The position numbers and the translations under genes were made by a program. A stretch of DNA of 64,000 nt from NCBI GenBank assembly GCA_034401135.1, contig JAWZSP010000005.1, forward strand, positions 3,348,001 through 3,412,000. Direction: 5' to 3'. The notes beneath the pieces are model-generated. The model saw only the letters and a program-made list of their open reading frames with translations. It did not search any database and was not told where the DNA came from. The stretch comes from Volutella citrinella. Taxonomy: Eukaryota; Ascomycota; Sordariomycetes; Hypocreales; Nectriaceae. Shown in pieces: positions 21,681 through 32,369 of this stretch. Each line of letters begins with the position of its first letter. Within the stretch, counting starts at the first letter, position 1.

Positions 21681-23065
21681 GCATCATGTAATAATACCAT
21701 AATCGAATTGGGCTTCAAGCCGTGGCGAGCGTGGTCTCCAGATGGTTTGGCGTCCAACACTGAATGATTGCGAATCTGTAGCGCCAACAGTGCGGAAGCG
21801 AGCACGGGTTGTACGAGTGGCTGCGTGTCCATGGATCTGACCCTTAGTGCATGACCGAGAACGGCATCCAAAACGCCAGGTTTGGCCTGGGTGGCTGCCA
21901 TTGGGCAAGGTGCGGGATGGTGGTCAGCATGGCTTCTGGTCAAGCGATTTTGAGGCTCTTGCTGGCGACGCCTGACACTCAGCCACCTCGTTGGGCACCA
22001 ACAATGATGCCGGCGTAAGTGAGGGTGACAGAATCGACTGGTTGGGCAATGAACAGTCGTTGGTCGCTGGTGGACGTGTCTGATCTCGCTGGAGTCAAGT
22101 CGCACCCTGGCTTGACGTATACCCTTTGGGCCAACGTCGGGAGCGCCACAGCTCGGGTAACACCGACGAGCATCGCATCGATGGCTGGTGGGTTGCTCGT
22201 GTGACTCGGCCTAGGAAATGTATAATGGAACGAAGGTGGAAGACGGCAGAGGCAAGAAGCGCGGCAACGATGGCTATACCGATGGGGTCCAGATCACACT
22301 TAGGGTCTCTAGATGATAAGTGGGTTAATAATTCATGCTCGATAGTATCAGCGACTGGGACTTTCGTCTTGCGAATACTAAAAGGCCGTCGTTGCGAGCA
22401 TCGCGCGTTGGCAGAGAGCCTTCGTTCAGGTTGACCAGTGTAGTTCCTCGCAGTAGGACAAGATTGTGAGCATCGGTTGTGAGCGTGGTTTATAAGTATC
22501 TGTCGGAATGGTCGAATTATTATCTTGTTCGTGGTGTACATGTGTGTAAGTCGCATACATTCGCAGAGGTGACTTCGACAGGACCATGTGCGAAACCTTT
22601 GCTTTGCGAGCGGCGTGCAGGGCAGTCAAACGTTCCAAAATATGGTCAGGAAGGATTTGGCCGTCAAGTTTTCGAGTTTTTGCGATGGAGGGGATAAAAA
22701 GGCCACGTCGTCGACAGATATACAAGTCGAGATTCACGGAACTCGACAGGAGCGTGAGTTGGGCCGCACCACGGGACATCGGACATGCACTTTGGCCATG
22801 GAAAATCAGCCCACAGGTGGGAAATACATAAACTATCGGGAATTCTAGGCTGGAGACGTGGTGTAATTACATGAAATCGTGTCAACGGCCTGCATGAATG
22901 CCTGGCGGGTCGAGGGAAGCCTCATCGTGACTCGCCAGCGGCTGCTGCCTGAAGCCAAACAGGAAAAACAAAAAACAGCGCCCGTGAGGGGTCGTGTCGT
23001 CAAGTCAATACTCAAAAAAACGCCGTTTGTCCGTGCCCAAGGCAAGGCCAGTGTCACACACATGA
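21681..23065. other. Intergenic; one doubtful small minus-strand frame
   Basis: About 1.4 kb between the NLR-like gene and the 3' end of the first cassette gene. A 74-codon frame at 21677-21901 (-) starts MAATQAKPGVLDAVLG and is moderately regular, but a second overlapping frame on the same strand is equally open, so I do not call it. A hydrophobic stretch (GIAIVAALLASAVFHL) in a minus frame near 22240 has no supported start. Confidence 0.4.
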
Positions 23066-23965
23066 TCACTTTGCCCTTCCAATCAGAATATCAAAGTCGG
23101 CGTGGTCCAAGACATGGAACCGGTGTCGACACTCGGAGCCGGGCCGCCGGGGCCTGCGGCATGTGAAGTCGACGAAGCCGCCGCCGCTCTGGTACAGCCT
23201 CCCGTTGTGCGTGACTCGTCGCAGGGCGCCGTCGTTTTGCTCCGTGGGCGCGTCGTCGCCCAGCCTCCTTAGGAGGGCCCTGCGGATCCAGTTGCCTTGG
23301 GCGTGCCGGTCGATGGAGACTTTTCCGCCAGTCGCGCTCGTGCTGGCTGAGTGGTTCGCATAGAGGAGCATGAAGGGGTTGACATGGCCCTGTCGCAGCT
23401 GTCAGCAAGAGAAGTTCCCGACCAGATCCCCGCGAGTTCCTGTCATTTTGCATTGATGTCATGCGCGATGCCACGTACCCGAAAATCAATGGCTGGCCGT
23501 GTCCCGAGGTGCTTCATATCGGTGCGACTATCGCCACTACCGCTGCCGTCGCCACCGGCGGACTGTGGAGAACCGGGACGGGCCGCGGTGTTGGGGGAAA
23601 GACATTTATTATTAGACGAGTCGCCATCCACCAGGCATTGCCACCCGACATCTTGAAGGGACGTCGCCGCACGAGCATGCACCATCAAATTCCCGGCGAC
23701 GGATCTGCCGCAGTGTTAGCGTTGGGATGACGAGGCCGACGGATGGATGTGAAACGGGGAATGCGCCCTACAGGTTCAAGATGCGGATGCTCTGCCGCTC
23801 AATCGAGTCTCCGTTCTGCTGGACTGCATGGCCATCCGCAACGTTTCCCGAGATCCTTGATACTATGCGAAAGTCCTTTGGCGGCCTCGGTAGAGGAGAC
23901 CGCCGCGACTGCGCCTGCGATGACAACGAGGACGACGACGACGTGGAGAGCGCCTGGGCGGCCAT
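23066..23965 (-). CDS. Cassette 1 minus-strand gene: amyloid-like motif plus degenerate retropepsin-like domain
   Basis: Exons 23772-23965, 23479-23704 and 23066-23389 give 247 residues. Splice sites are GTAGGG..CAG with a GCTAAC branch site, and GTACGT..CAG; the same two intron positions and phases occur in the paralogue at 27258-28099. The N-terminus is Ser-rich (MAAQALSTSSSSSLSS). Residues about 35-52 read ISGNVADGHAVQQNGDSI, like the first repeat of the protein at 20740-21680, and a second Asn (VAGN) lies exactly 29 residues later. A Ser/Gly linker follows. The C-terminal 107 residues hold VSIDRHAQGNWIRRALLRRL and end HADFDILIGR, the layout of a retropepsin-like fold in which the DTG active site has become DRH, so it is probably not a protease. 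Role unknown. Divergent from the gene at 25295. Confidence 0.65.
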
Positions 23966-25294
23966 GAGTTTGCGATAGGACGGGACCCAACGACCTGGAC
24001 GGGCCTCAGATGCGCTGGCGGGCAGCCTATTAAGAATGCGGGGGGACCTCGACACCAAGCAAGGTCCCGGTTCCTGAAAGGGCAACGCCGGATGACTGTC
24101 GGGTCCGTGTAAGTCTGCCTGTCGTGCTGCCTTTCATTCACGTGGAGGGCCTGCCTGTGGTGCGCTAGACAGGGGAAGGGGAGAGGGAGGGAGAGGACTG
24201 TGTGGCTTGCGCCTCGCGCCATTTCCCTTGTCCGCGATGGTGACGATGATGACGACGTGGGATGCGCCCGCGTCAGACTCGGAATCACAACCGGAAGAGT
24301 TGCCTGCAAACTGTCTTCCAATGCCTCCCAATTCTCCATCGCTTGCACTTTTCCTCCATCTCATCCCCCATTGCAGAGTGCCCCAGTCACAAACGGAACT
24401 GGCGCAAGAAGCATTCAACCCACGGCCCGAATCTCGAAACCTCCCAGCGCGGCGCCAGACGATGCGGCTCCCCGGCCCAGCGATGAGCGACAGACATGGT
24501 CGCGATCACCAGGGCAGATGACAGGGGCCGCGATAGGACCCCTCAGACGCTTGAGCCTGCGATTATCATGGGCAGCAGCACCCATGCCCGGTTTTCTCCG
24601 GACTAGCGATGCGGGCTCTTCAGTGGCATGCGGACCACAATGTAGTTCGCCTTGCATCAGCCCTCTCAGGCCCTCCAATGCATGGATTGGAGATGCATGC
24701 ACTGTACCCTACAGCAACTGCGCCCTCTCCTGTGCCCACTCCCCTGCTTCGTGCCTGGCTCTGGCCTCCATGTCCTCATATCCGAGGCATCCCCTCCACT
24801 GGGCTGGTGCAAGGCGTACGGGGCCTACCCCATGCCTGAAGAGGTTGCATGCGATGAGGTCGAAGCCACTGGACTGATACCATTCCCAGTCGGGGTACCT
24901 GAGTCCGAGTCCTGATAGCCACCCATCCCGTTCCATCGGTCGGCCGTCTGTCTCCCCACCTTGCCGCCCCCGTCCTCCTTCATCCTGACACTTGACACTG
25001 ACAAACTGAGCCTTGTTCGTTGGCAGCCAAAATCCACAATGAGCTTCTTCTCAATCAAGTGGCTCCATCCCCGATAATCCCGCAGCTTCTCTCCATCTAC
25101 TCCCTCCTCTCCATTCGCCCTCGCGCCACTATTCGTCGCGTCTTTCCCAGTGCAAAAGTCTCCAGTCCCTGGCGCTCAATCTGTCACTGCCCAGCGGCCC
25201 GGTCGGGCTGCGGCCAGGCCGTACTGTGTAGGGGCCGCAATCGGGCCCCCGCGACCAAATCGACATCACACCCCCCTGTCCCTATGTGACGACA
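23966..25294. other. Intergenic, divergent promoter of cassette 1
   Basis: About 1.3 kb between divergently transcribed cassette genes. Several open frames overlap on both strands (for example 24200-24877), but none has domain content or splice continuity with a gene. I do not see here the palindromes found in the matching region of cassette 2. Confidence 0.45.
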
Positions 25295-26764
25295 ATGGCT
25301 TCACAGGAAGAACTCACCAGACTGCATTACGGGCAAGCCAAGGTCCTTGTCCACTTCTACCGCGAAGAAGCCATCGACAGGCTTATCGTCGGGGGCCACC
25401 ATGAGGAAATCAAGGGCTTCATCGAGCGGCGATGTACGGGGAACCAGCAGAACTACTTCGACATCGTCAGGCTCGCCAATGAAAACAAAATGGACGAGGT
25501 AGCCCGCCGGCTCTGTTTGGCCGAACCAACCGGGCTTCCTCGAGATCTCGGCCAGAGCCTCTCTCCATCAACTCCCCCCATCCCCAATCTGCCCTTCGTT
25601 ATACCCAACCCCGTCCAACCGCCGTCGCCGGCCCTGACAAACGCCACAAACAAGTCCCGGGGAAACTCGCCCGACTTCATCACAGTCGTTTGCGAGTCGG
25701 GGCAGCACCATCTGACAATGAAGCAGGGCGGCATGCGACGGAACTTTGTACGTGCGAGTATCCTGACGGAGCGCCTGGGCAACATCCATCGCGAGCAGTG
25801 CCGCGATTTGCACGGGAGGCATGCGGACACCTCTGGCTATGGCGGGGGTTACGGCTACCCGCATTATGTAGTCAAGCTCGTCTTCTGGAGACACAACTCG
25901 CCAAACAACAAGACCCACGAGGAGTCATTCTGCACCGATGAGACGTTGGAGGCGGCCGATGTGTTGGTAGACTACTCCATCTTTTACGATGCCCCAAGCG
26001 CTCGGGTCCTTGTCCCGCCAGTGCACCATGGTTAGTTTGACCTTTCGGTTTACGAGCCCCGAAGAGTGACCTTGGCAATGGAAGACTAATGTTGGAACGC
26101 AGACACTCCAGGCGGCCCTCCACCCATGGGATCATCGGCGTACATGAACCCATCACCCCCCTCAGATCAGTTTCGCGCACCTGGTACCGCACCGCGCCCC
26201 TGGCCAGATTGCGCCTCCGATCACCTATCATCGGTTCCTACTATGACTATGCATCAAAACCCTATGCACTACGGTCCACCGTCTCTAAGGAGCGGCGTAC
26301 AGCCTACGCGATATTCCCCCGAGACAGGCCATTATTCGTCAATCGACTCGACTCCACGAACAGCCGTGCCAATGGGCCATCACTCAATACCTCCACCAGC
26401 CAATCACCCAGTTCAAACCCCACGAGATCCCTCTCCCGGTGGCACTTCTTCGTCACAGCTGCACGCCAAGTATTGCTGGAACGGCAGGTCGACAACAAGA
26501 TCTTTCGAGCTCTGCCAAGACGGCGCTTCGTTTCTGGGCGAATTGAGGAAGTCGTGCCGGCCTCTGCGACTCAAACTGGACCCGGCCGTCCATGGACTCG
26601 ATATTTGCATCGGCGACGAACAGTTTGCCATGGACTTGGAGGAGGATTCGTTTGCCCAGCAATGGCGCGGTACGCGGGCCTTTCTCCAGAAGAACACGGA
26701 AAACAAACCCGGCGGGGCGGCAGAAGTCATTATAAACATTGAGGACCTCGGCGGCTATGGCTGA
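25295..26764 (+). CDS. Cassette 1 plus-strand gene: helical N-terminus, degenerate retropepsin-like middle, FELCQ domain
   Basis: Exons 25295-26030 and 26103-26764 give 465 residues; the donor (GTTAGTTTGAC) is almost identical to that of the paralogue at 28922-30325. ATG 25295 was chosen because MAS matches the paralogue's start. Residues 1-75 are helical and charged (EEIKGFIERRC, NENKMDEVARRL). A Pro-rich linker is followed at about 130-245 by LTMKQGGMRRNFVRASILTE, then YVVKLVFWRHN and AADVLVDYSIF, resembling a retropepsin fold without its catalytic DTG. Exon 2 is Pro/Ser-rich, then has a conserved C-terminal block: SFELCQDGASFLGELRKSC, LDPAVHGLDICIG and QQWRGTRAFLQ. None of these parts gives a known function. 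The gene is well supported by its paralogue. Confidence 0.75.
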
Positions 26765-27257
26765 GATTTGATTTGGACATTGATTTTCGCCAAACTTGGA
26801 ACCGAACTTGAAACAACAGATTCGAGCAGCCCAGAGAGCCTTCTCAGCATCTCAGTAGGGACCTGGCCATTACAAGAAGAAGCCATGCTTCTATGGGAAC
26901 TCAGCAAGAATCCAGCCAACAAAGAATGTGAGCATTCGCGGCCCTCGTTGACCAATCTAGAGGATGATGCTGACACCCAAAAAGTACGAGTGCGATACCC
27001 GCTCCCATACTCCCCAGCGCCGCTGCATCCTGTTTTCCGCCAACATGGAAACCGAGGAGCAGGAAACTCGGGTGGATGCCCTAGAATGGAGCATGCACAG
27101 CTGAGACATGCGTCAAAGCTATATATACGTTTTAGAACCCACGCTTCGGACACGCTAATTGAACCACATGCCACCAAACCATGATGTATTGCTACTCGTA
27201 TCGTCTAATATCCTACAAGATCCTTTCGATCAATGGAAAAACCATACATGCGAGGCT
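26765..27257. other. Intergenic between the two cassettes
   Basis: About 0.5 kb between converging 3' ends. An open frame continues at 26768-27184 (+) without recognisable content and is most likely 3' untranslated sequence. Confidence 0.5.
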
Positions 27258-28099
27258 TCATCCTCCAACTCGTCCTCCGAGCAGAATGTCAAAGGTCGCA
27301 TCTGCACCTTCAAAAACGTAGAAACGATACTTCCCAGGGCGCTCGCTGTCCACAAAGTCGACGTAATTACCATGAGATTCCAGAATTCTGTTGTTGAAGA
27401 CGTCACGTCGCCGAATACCGTCGTTCTTCTCCGATGTCACAACCGAGTCTAGTCGGCCCAGGACCACGCGTCGCACCCAGTTGCCCTGCAATTGAGGGTC
27501 AGTAGATACGGTTGCCCTTGTGCATTTACCATTTTGCGCCGGGTGAAGAATCATGTAGGGATTTTGCTGGCCCCTTCGCTACCGCGTTTGTCAATCGAGA
27601 GCTCCATTATCCGCACCTCTTGAACGCACCTTGTATTCAAGGCGCGGCATGTTTAGCTGCTTTGTTTGGTAATTGGAACCATGGCCGTGACTGGGGCTGG
27701 GAACACGAGGCTTGGCGTCGAGTGCCAGGCGGTTCGCGCTGGTGAGGCTGGTGAGGCTGCTGCAGCTCAGCCTGATCCCTGGGCCTGGCAGGCAGTGTAA
27801 CTCGGGTTCCTGCCTCGAGGGCGTACGGCTTGGGTTGAAATGTACGTTCAACGTATTGATGTGGCTATCCGATGGCCATATTAGAGAAAGGGCTAATAAA
27901 TCTGGGTGGATTGGACATGCATGCTCTTGTCAAAAACAGTCTGGTTTTCTATGCAAGCGCCGTTAATCTGCAAAGAATGATCGCTAGAAACGTTTCTCGA
28001 AACTTCCGATGTAGTGAGCGCTCTGTTGGACGGGTGGGACGAGTTCGGGCGTTGCGCCAACGGTGTCAAGGCTTTGGGTGTCAAGGCTTTGGTCGCCAT
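27258..28099 (-). CDS. Cassette 2 minus-strand gene, paralogue of the gene at 23066-23965
   Basis: Exons 27921-28099, 27630-27864 and 27258-27578 give 244 residues. The first intron needs a GC donor (GCATGT); this is supported because it splits the same codon, 25 residues after the first conserved Asn, as in the paralogue, which uses GT. The N-terminus is MATKALTPKALTPLAQRP, with a small direct repeat (KALTP twice). The amyloid-like motif is VSRNVSSDHSLQINGACI; its second half is less well kept (HINTLNVHF). The C-terminal part has VSTDPQLQGNWVRRVVLGRL and ends ATFDILLGGR, again a retropepsin-like layout with DTG changed to DPQ. Only modest identity to the paralogue suggests an old duplication. 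Alternatively, the missing GT donor could mean early decay. Confidence 0.6.
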
Positions 28100-28921
28100 G
28101 GCCGAGCCACGAGACAGGATGCATCAACATGAAGCCGCGACTGAGACCAACGCAGACGACATTATCGAGGGAATGCGGGGGTGAGGGCTTACTATGTACT
28201 CGAGATGCCAGAGGGAGGGCATGACTACAGCCCAACGACTACCTAGGTAGTGAGTCTGCCTGTGGTGTGGCACTCTCCATGTAAAGCCTCATTGCTCATC
28301 AGGCTTCGACTTTTGCACATTCAGACTGCAGTATGTCACACCCAAAGGGTTGCAGGTTCCTTGGGTTGGGTCACAGCGCCCCCTTGTCGCACTGAGATCG
28401 ACAACCTGGCTCAATCAGGCGAACCATCCCACGGTTCGCCCAAGGCTGCCTCGCCGTCAATTGTGCGAACCATGTGGTTCGCCTCACCTTGACCCCTCAT
28501 TGAGGTACATGTATTTATATCGACACGCCCTCGGTCAACGGCCACCTGCCTACCATTCGAGGCCATCTACTATTGGCTTTCCTGGTAAAGTGCTTGCTTG
28601 ACTGCGGCCACCTCACTCACATCTGGTGGGGGAGCCCCGGACGCACAGCCGGCTAGTGGACCGTCCAGTCCTGGTCCCGGTCCTGTCCCTGGTACGATCC
28701 ATCTCATCTCATCCCATCCATCCCATCTCAACACTGACGCACATACCGTTGCTCACCACCAGACAGAGCGCGATGAGCCGCCTGTCCAGGTGGCTACCGT
28801 GCTGGCAAGATCGCCGCCCGCTTGCGACTGTTCCGCTCCATACTACGGGCTTGCATCGGCGCTTGTCGCATGTGCGGGCCCTCGTTGCAGCATTGACTTA
28901 GTGCCGCGCTCCATCTCGCGC
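28100..28921. other. Intergenic, divergent promoter of cassette 2
   Basis: About 0.8 kb between divergent genes. Contains two related palindromes at 28418-28440 and 28465-28482 and a CATC/CATCCC-rich stretch near 28699-28731. The reading frame of the plus-strand gene stays open upstream to 28598 but reads like untranslated leader. Confidence 0.5.
28418..28482. promoter_or_regulatory. Pair of related palindromes, possible regulator sites
   Basis: The first is GGCGAACC, a 7-base gap, then GGTTCGCC (28418-28440). The second is the near-perfect palindrome GCGAACCATGTGGTTCGC (28465-28482). Both share the core GCGAACC/GGTTCGC and lie in the divergent promoter between the two cassette 2 genes. Two matching dyads this close are unlikely by chance and could bind a dimeric factor; that role is inferred. 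Confidence 0.4.
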
Positions 28922-30325
28922 ATGACGATGGCATCAAAAGAGGACGACTTTAATGGTGACGATATACACAATCTAGCCACTATGCTCGTGGAATGCAATC
29001 CCCACGAGGCGGTTCGTATCATCACCCAAGAACCGCATGCTAGAAAGAGATTATTGGCAAGCGTCGCAGCTCTCCGTCGGGACCATAAGATCAAGGAGGG
29101 CGACTTCAAGTTGCTGGTCAAGGCCAATGACAATACAGAGCGCATAGAGCGAATACTCACTCCAAAAGATGTCACAGCGGCCAGATCCGCCATGGGCCGC
29201 GTTTTACCGCCGCCCAATGTTCCGGATCCTAACCCTGCCCTGACCAGCCTTGGCTCGGGCAATCCAAGGCCGCCGCCTTCTCCCACCCTTTCGAATGATA
29301 CGACCAAGTCCAAGGGGTCCGCTTTCCAGCCTATTCAACTTTTGGACGAATTCGATACTCGTCTTACTATGAAGGAGAGCAGTAATGGCTGGAACTACAT
29401 TCGTCCAGATACGTTTAAAACTCGCCTTCGCGGGTACACTGAGGAGCTGGAAGACTGTCAAATGTCGCATGGGCATCATTGGCAATCGTCTCAATCCGGA
29501 ACTTATCCCCATCAGAAGATTCGATTATCTTTTACGAGGGTCAAATCGCCCAATTATACGAGTCATGAACTGGAGTTTTGCATGGACCCTACGTTAGTTG
29601 CCGCCGATGTCATTGTCGGCGCTAGATTTCTTGACAATCCAGACCTAAACCTCGGACAACAAGACGAGCGTTAGTTTTGACTACATTCAGTTTGTGGGAT
29701 CTATCATGCTAACTTTTCTTAAGCGATGGTCTCTGGGTTTCCTCCGTCCTTGCAACAGCATTCAACACAAAACATCTTCAACAATCCAAAGGCCGGGTCC
29801 CTTCACCCATCAAATATTGCCAGGCACTTGAACCCAGTGTACCAGGAACCACCATTTAGGGGAACCTCTGGGCCGCCTCGATATCTATCAACAATAGATT
29901 CCTCAGATTCCTCTCTTCGGGCGGGAGCTAGGCCTCAGAAAAAAAACCAACCGATTACAACTGCCGATTCGCCGTTGCAAGAGGCTCCCCTTAATAGCGA
30001 ATTTTCTCACACGATAAGTGCCACCTGCCATGGCCCTGATGGAGAGATCATGACAAGCGACTTTGAGCTGTGTCAGAATGGCGATAAGTTTCTCGAAGAG
30101 CTTATTCAAGTCTACGGTGATATCGGAGTGGACTTGGACAGATCTATACACAATATAAGGCTTGAAAGGGAAAATGAGCCCCCTCGAATATTGACGTTGC
30201 AGGAATCCCGGTTTCCAAAGCAGTGGCCTGCCACGCGAGCAATTCTGATAAGTAGAAGAAGCGAAGGCGACGCCAGCCAGCCAGAGCTCAACATCCATTT
30301 TCAGGTTGCAAGGAGACGCGGTTAG
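28922..30325 (+). CDS. Cassette 2 plus-strand gene, paralogue of the gene at 25295-26764
   Basis: Exons 28922-29669 and 29724-30325 give 449 residues (or 447 from a second ATG at 28928). The intron has a GTTAGT donor and a GCTAAC branch site. The layout matches the paralogue: a helical N-terminus (NPHEAVRIITQEP, NDNTERIERIL), a Pro-rich linker (RPPPSPTLSNDTTKSKG against PPSPALTNATNKSRG), a degenerate retropepsin-like part (LTMKESSNGWNYIRPDTF, then IRLSFTRV and VAADVIVGARFL), a Pro/Ser-rich start of exon 2 and the conserved end SDFELCQNGDKFLEEL, LDRSIHNIRL and KQWPATRAIL. The catalytic Asp-Thr-Gly is absent. Function unknown. It shares a promoter region with the minus-strand gene ending at 28099. 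Confidence 0.75.
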
Positions 30326-30818
30326 TCCGTCCTACACTTACACGACGCTTTTGTTCAGCAAGGCATATTGCCTTACGCATTCCGGAGACTACTATTCCAT
30401 ACGGGGATGTCATTTGCTGGATTGGAATAACAAACAGCTGAGAGTCCCAGCCCTAGTATCTACCCGCAATTTAGATACTCATCCCGCCTCTCTTCCCAAT
30501 GGCCAGGTCAGTATGCAGAATGAGCTTTGTCTCTTTTAGTCGACCATTCTAACCCTCATAGTGAGTGAGCCAGTCATTCCTGGCCTCCAATGTGTCATGT
30601 GGACGGTCAACTCTGGCGTCCTATCATGTCTCGATGGAGTTCGATGACGTGAAAACCCAAGGAGAGAATACCGCCACATTGTGAAGAAACACACGATGCG
30701 AAAGCCAATATTATTTATAACGGCTGGTTCATTAGCGAGAGGAATCATAAGATCATAAAAGCCTGTGGCCATAATGCCAATGCGAACATGTGCATGGAAC
30801 GAATATAATGCCAACTAT
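30326..30818. other. Intergenic between converging genes
   Basis: About 0.5 kb between the 3' ends of the last cassette gene and the HTD2-like gene. Only short frames without content. No third cassette copy is seen. Confidence 0.5.
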
Positions 30819-31929
30819 CTAGCTATTCGCAGTGATCTCACTCTTCATACACGTCACCCCATCTCTAACGACACAAACGTCCCACACCTTTCCATCCTCA
30901 GCATCTCTCACGTCCTGAGTCAAGATCTGGTACGTTTGGCCGGCATATAGCGGCGACATTGCCCTATAGCTTATGCTTCCTGGCGCAGCACAGTCGGGGT
31001 TCGCATCTTGCCAGTAGTTTAGCAGGTTGATCAGGTTCAGCGGGCCGTGGACCACGGCTGCCGGGTGGCTCTCGACGTTCCTCGTCCAGTCCTCGTTGTA
31101 GTGGATCATGTGTCCGTTGAAAGTGAGGGCCGAGAACCTGAAAAGTCCAACGGGTGACCATCTCAGCTCTCTCACGAGACGGCCTGTGTGTGTGTTAGCC
31201 AAATGCGCGAGGCCCCAGAAACTTTTGGGGCGTAGCATTACCATTTGCGTCACTAGAAAGATCCCTCACCAAGGAGTGCCCCCTCGGAAGGTCGAGTGCC
31301 TTTGGGGCGGCAGATGTTGAACCGGGATCGATCTCGGGCCTAAACACCCAGGACCGCTTGTCGACCAGGGCCAGGCCTTCATTCGTCCAGAACTCCTTGG
31401 CGACCTCGACCAGAACCATTTCTCCAGCCGACCTGCTCTTCTTGGCCGTCGCGCTCAAGAGCTTCGTCCTCTCCTCGACTACATCGCCCACCCGCAGCTC
31501 GATCCCCTTGCTCGAGGGGGCCCACGTCATCTTCCCGCCAGCCCACATCCGCCGGGTGAATGGCGCCGAGGCGTTGAAGGTGCGGTCTGTCCCATCCGGG
31601 CCCAGCTCCGACTCCGTCCCATTCGGCGTGAAGTAGGCAAGATGGTATCCCGGAGGCACTGATGTGCCGTTTGCGGGTGCCGTTTCGGAGACGTCGGCCC
31701 CGGCAATGGTGGTACGACCCAGCGTCAAGGCCAGCTTTTGCAGCTGGTTCCCGTCAATCAGCTGGCGACGTCTTTGCGTCTTTCCAGAGAAGTTCTCAAG
31801 CAGGTAGGAGGCTGCTTCTTCAGCGGTGGCCTTTGACCTGAGCAGCGACGACGATGTGAACTTTCGACAATGGGCCGAGCCCGTCCTTGGGACTGCAGCC
31901 CGGAGGGCCAGTTGCCAGCGTTTTGACAT
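30819..31929 (-). CDS. HTD2: Mitochondrial 3-hydroxyacyl-thioester dehydratase, HTD2-like
   Basis: Exons 31242-31929 and 30819-31183 give 350 residues. HTD2-type enzymes remove water from 3-hydroxyacyl-ACP in mitochondrial fatty-acid synthesis, the pathway that also supplies lipoate to complexes such as the KGD2 product encoded in this window. Residues 1-35 are basic and Ser-rich (MSKRWQLALRAAVPRTGSAH), a mitochondrial leader. The hot-dog fold shows in APFTRRMWAGGKMTW and, after the intron, in LFRFSALTFNGHMIHYNEDW, the hydratase 2 motif with the conserved Asn and His in GHMIHYN. The end, CVVRDGVTCMKSEITANS, is short. The join, DAN-GRLVREL, is clean. I am confident of the family, and fairly confident of the mitochondrial role. 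Confidence 0.85.
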
Positions 31930-32369
31930 GGTGCTCGGGAGAGTGGTGACTCTATATCGAGCAACTGGAATTAATAGTAGTGTCCAGAGTTCTGCTTCAC
32001 TATGGCAGCATACGACTTATATTACATCAACGGCAGCTCATTAGTGTAAGTTGGAGGCTAGTGCCGTCAACCCGAGCGGGTTCGGCTATCCCGCCAAGCA
32101 AAAGTGGGGAACCCCGGCTACATCTTCGAAGTAGCCGACAATCGGGATGAGCGGACGAGAAATGCAGAGAAGTTTAGATGCAGATCAGGCAAGTATAGTT
32201 GGTATTATAAGTCAGTACGGTATTGGGTGCTTAAGGTATCATAATACCTGTTACAGCCACAAATGTAGAGGGACCTCAACGGGATTAGAGGATTAAACAA
32301 TTGTGATGCTTGCGACCTGTACCGCTCGTCGCAGAGCGCATTCCAAGGTATCAATTAACTTCATACTCT
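31930..32369. other. Intergenic, no gene supported
   Basis: About 0.4 kb between the 5' end of the HTD2-like gene and the 3' end of the zinc-cluster regulator gene. Nothing recognisable. Confidence 0.5.

Noticed and set aside
21677..21901. 74-codon minus frame starting MAATQAKPGVLD
   Set aside because: Looks somewhat regular, but a second frame on the same strand is open over the same stretch and no homology is recognised.
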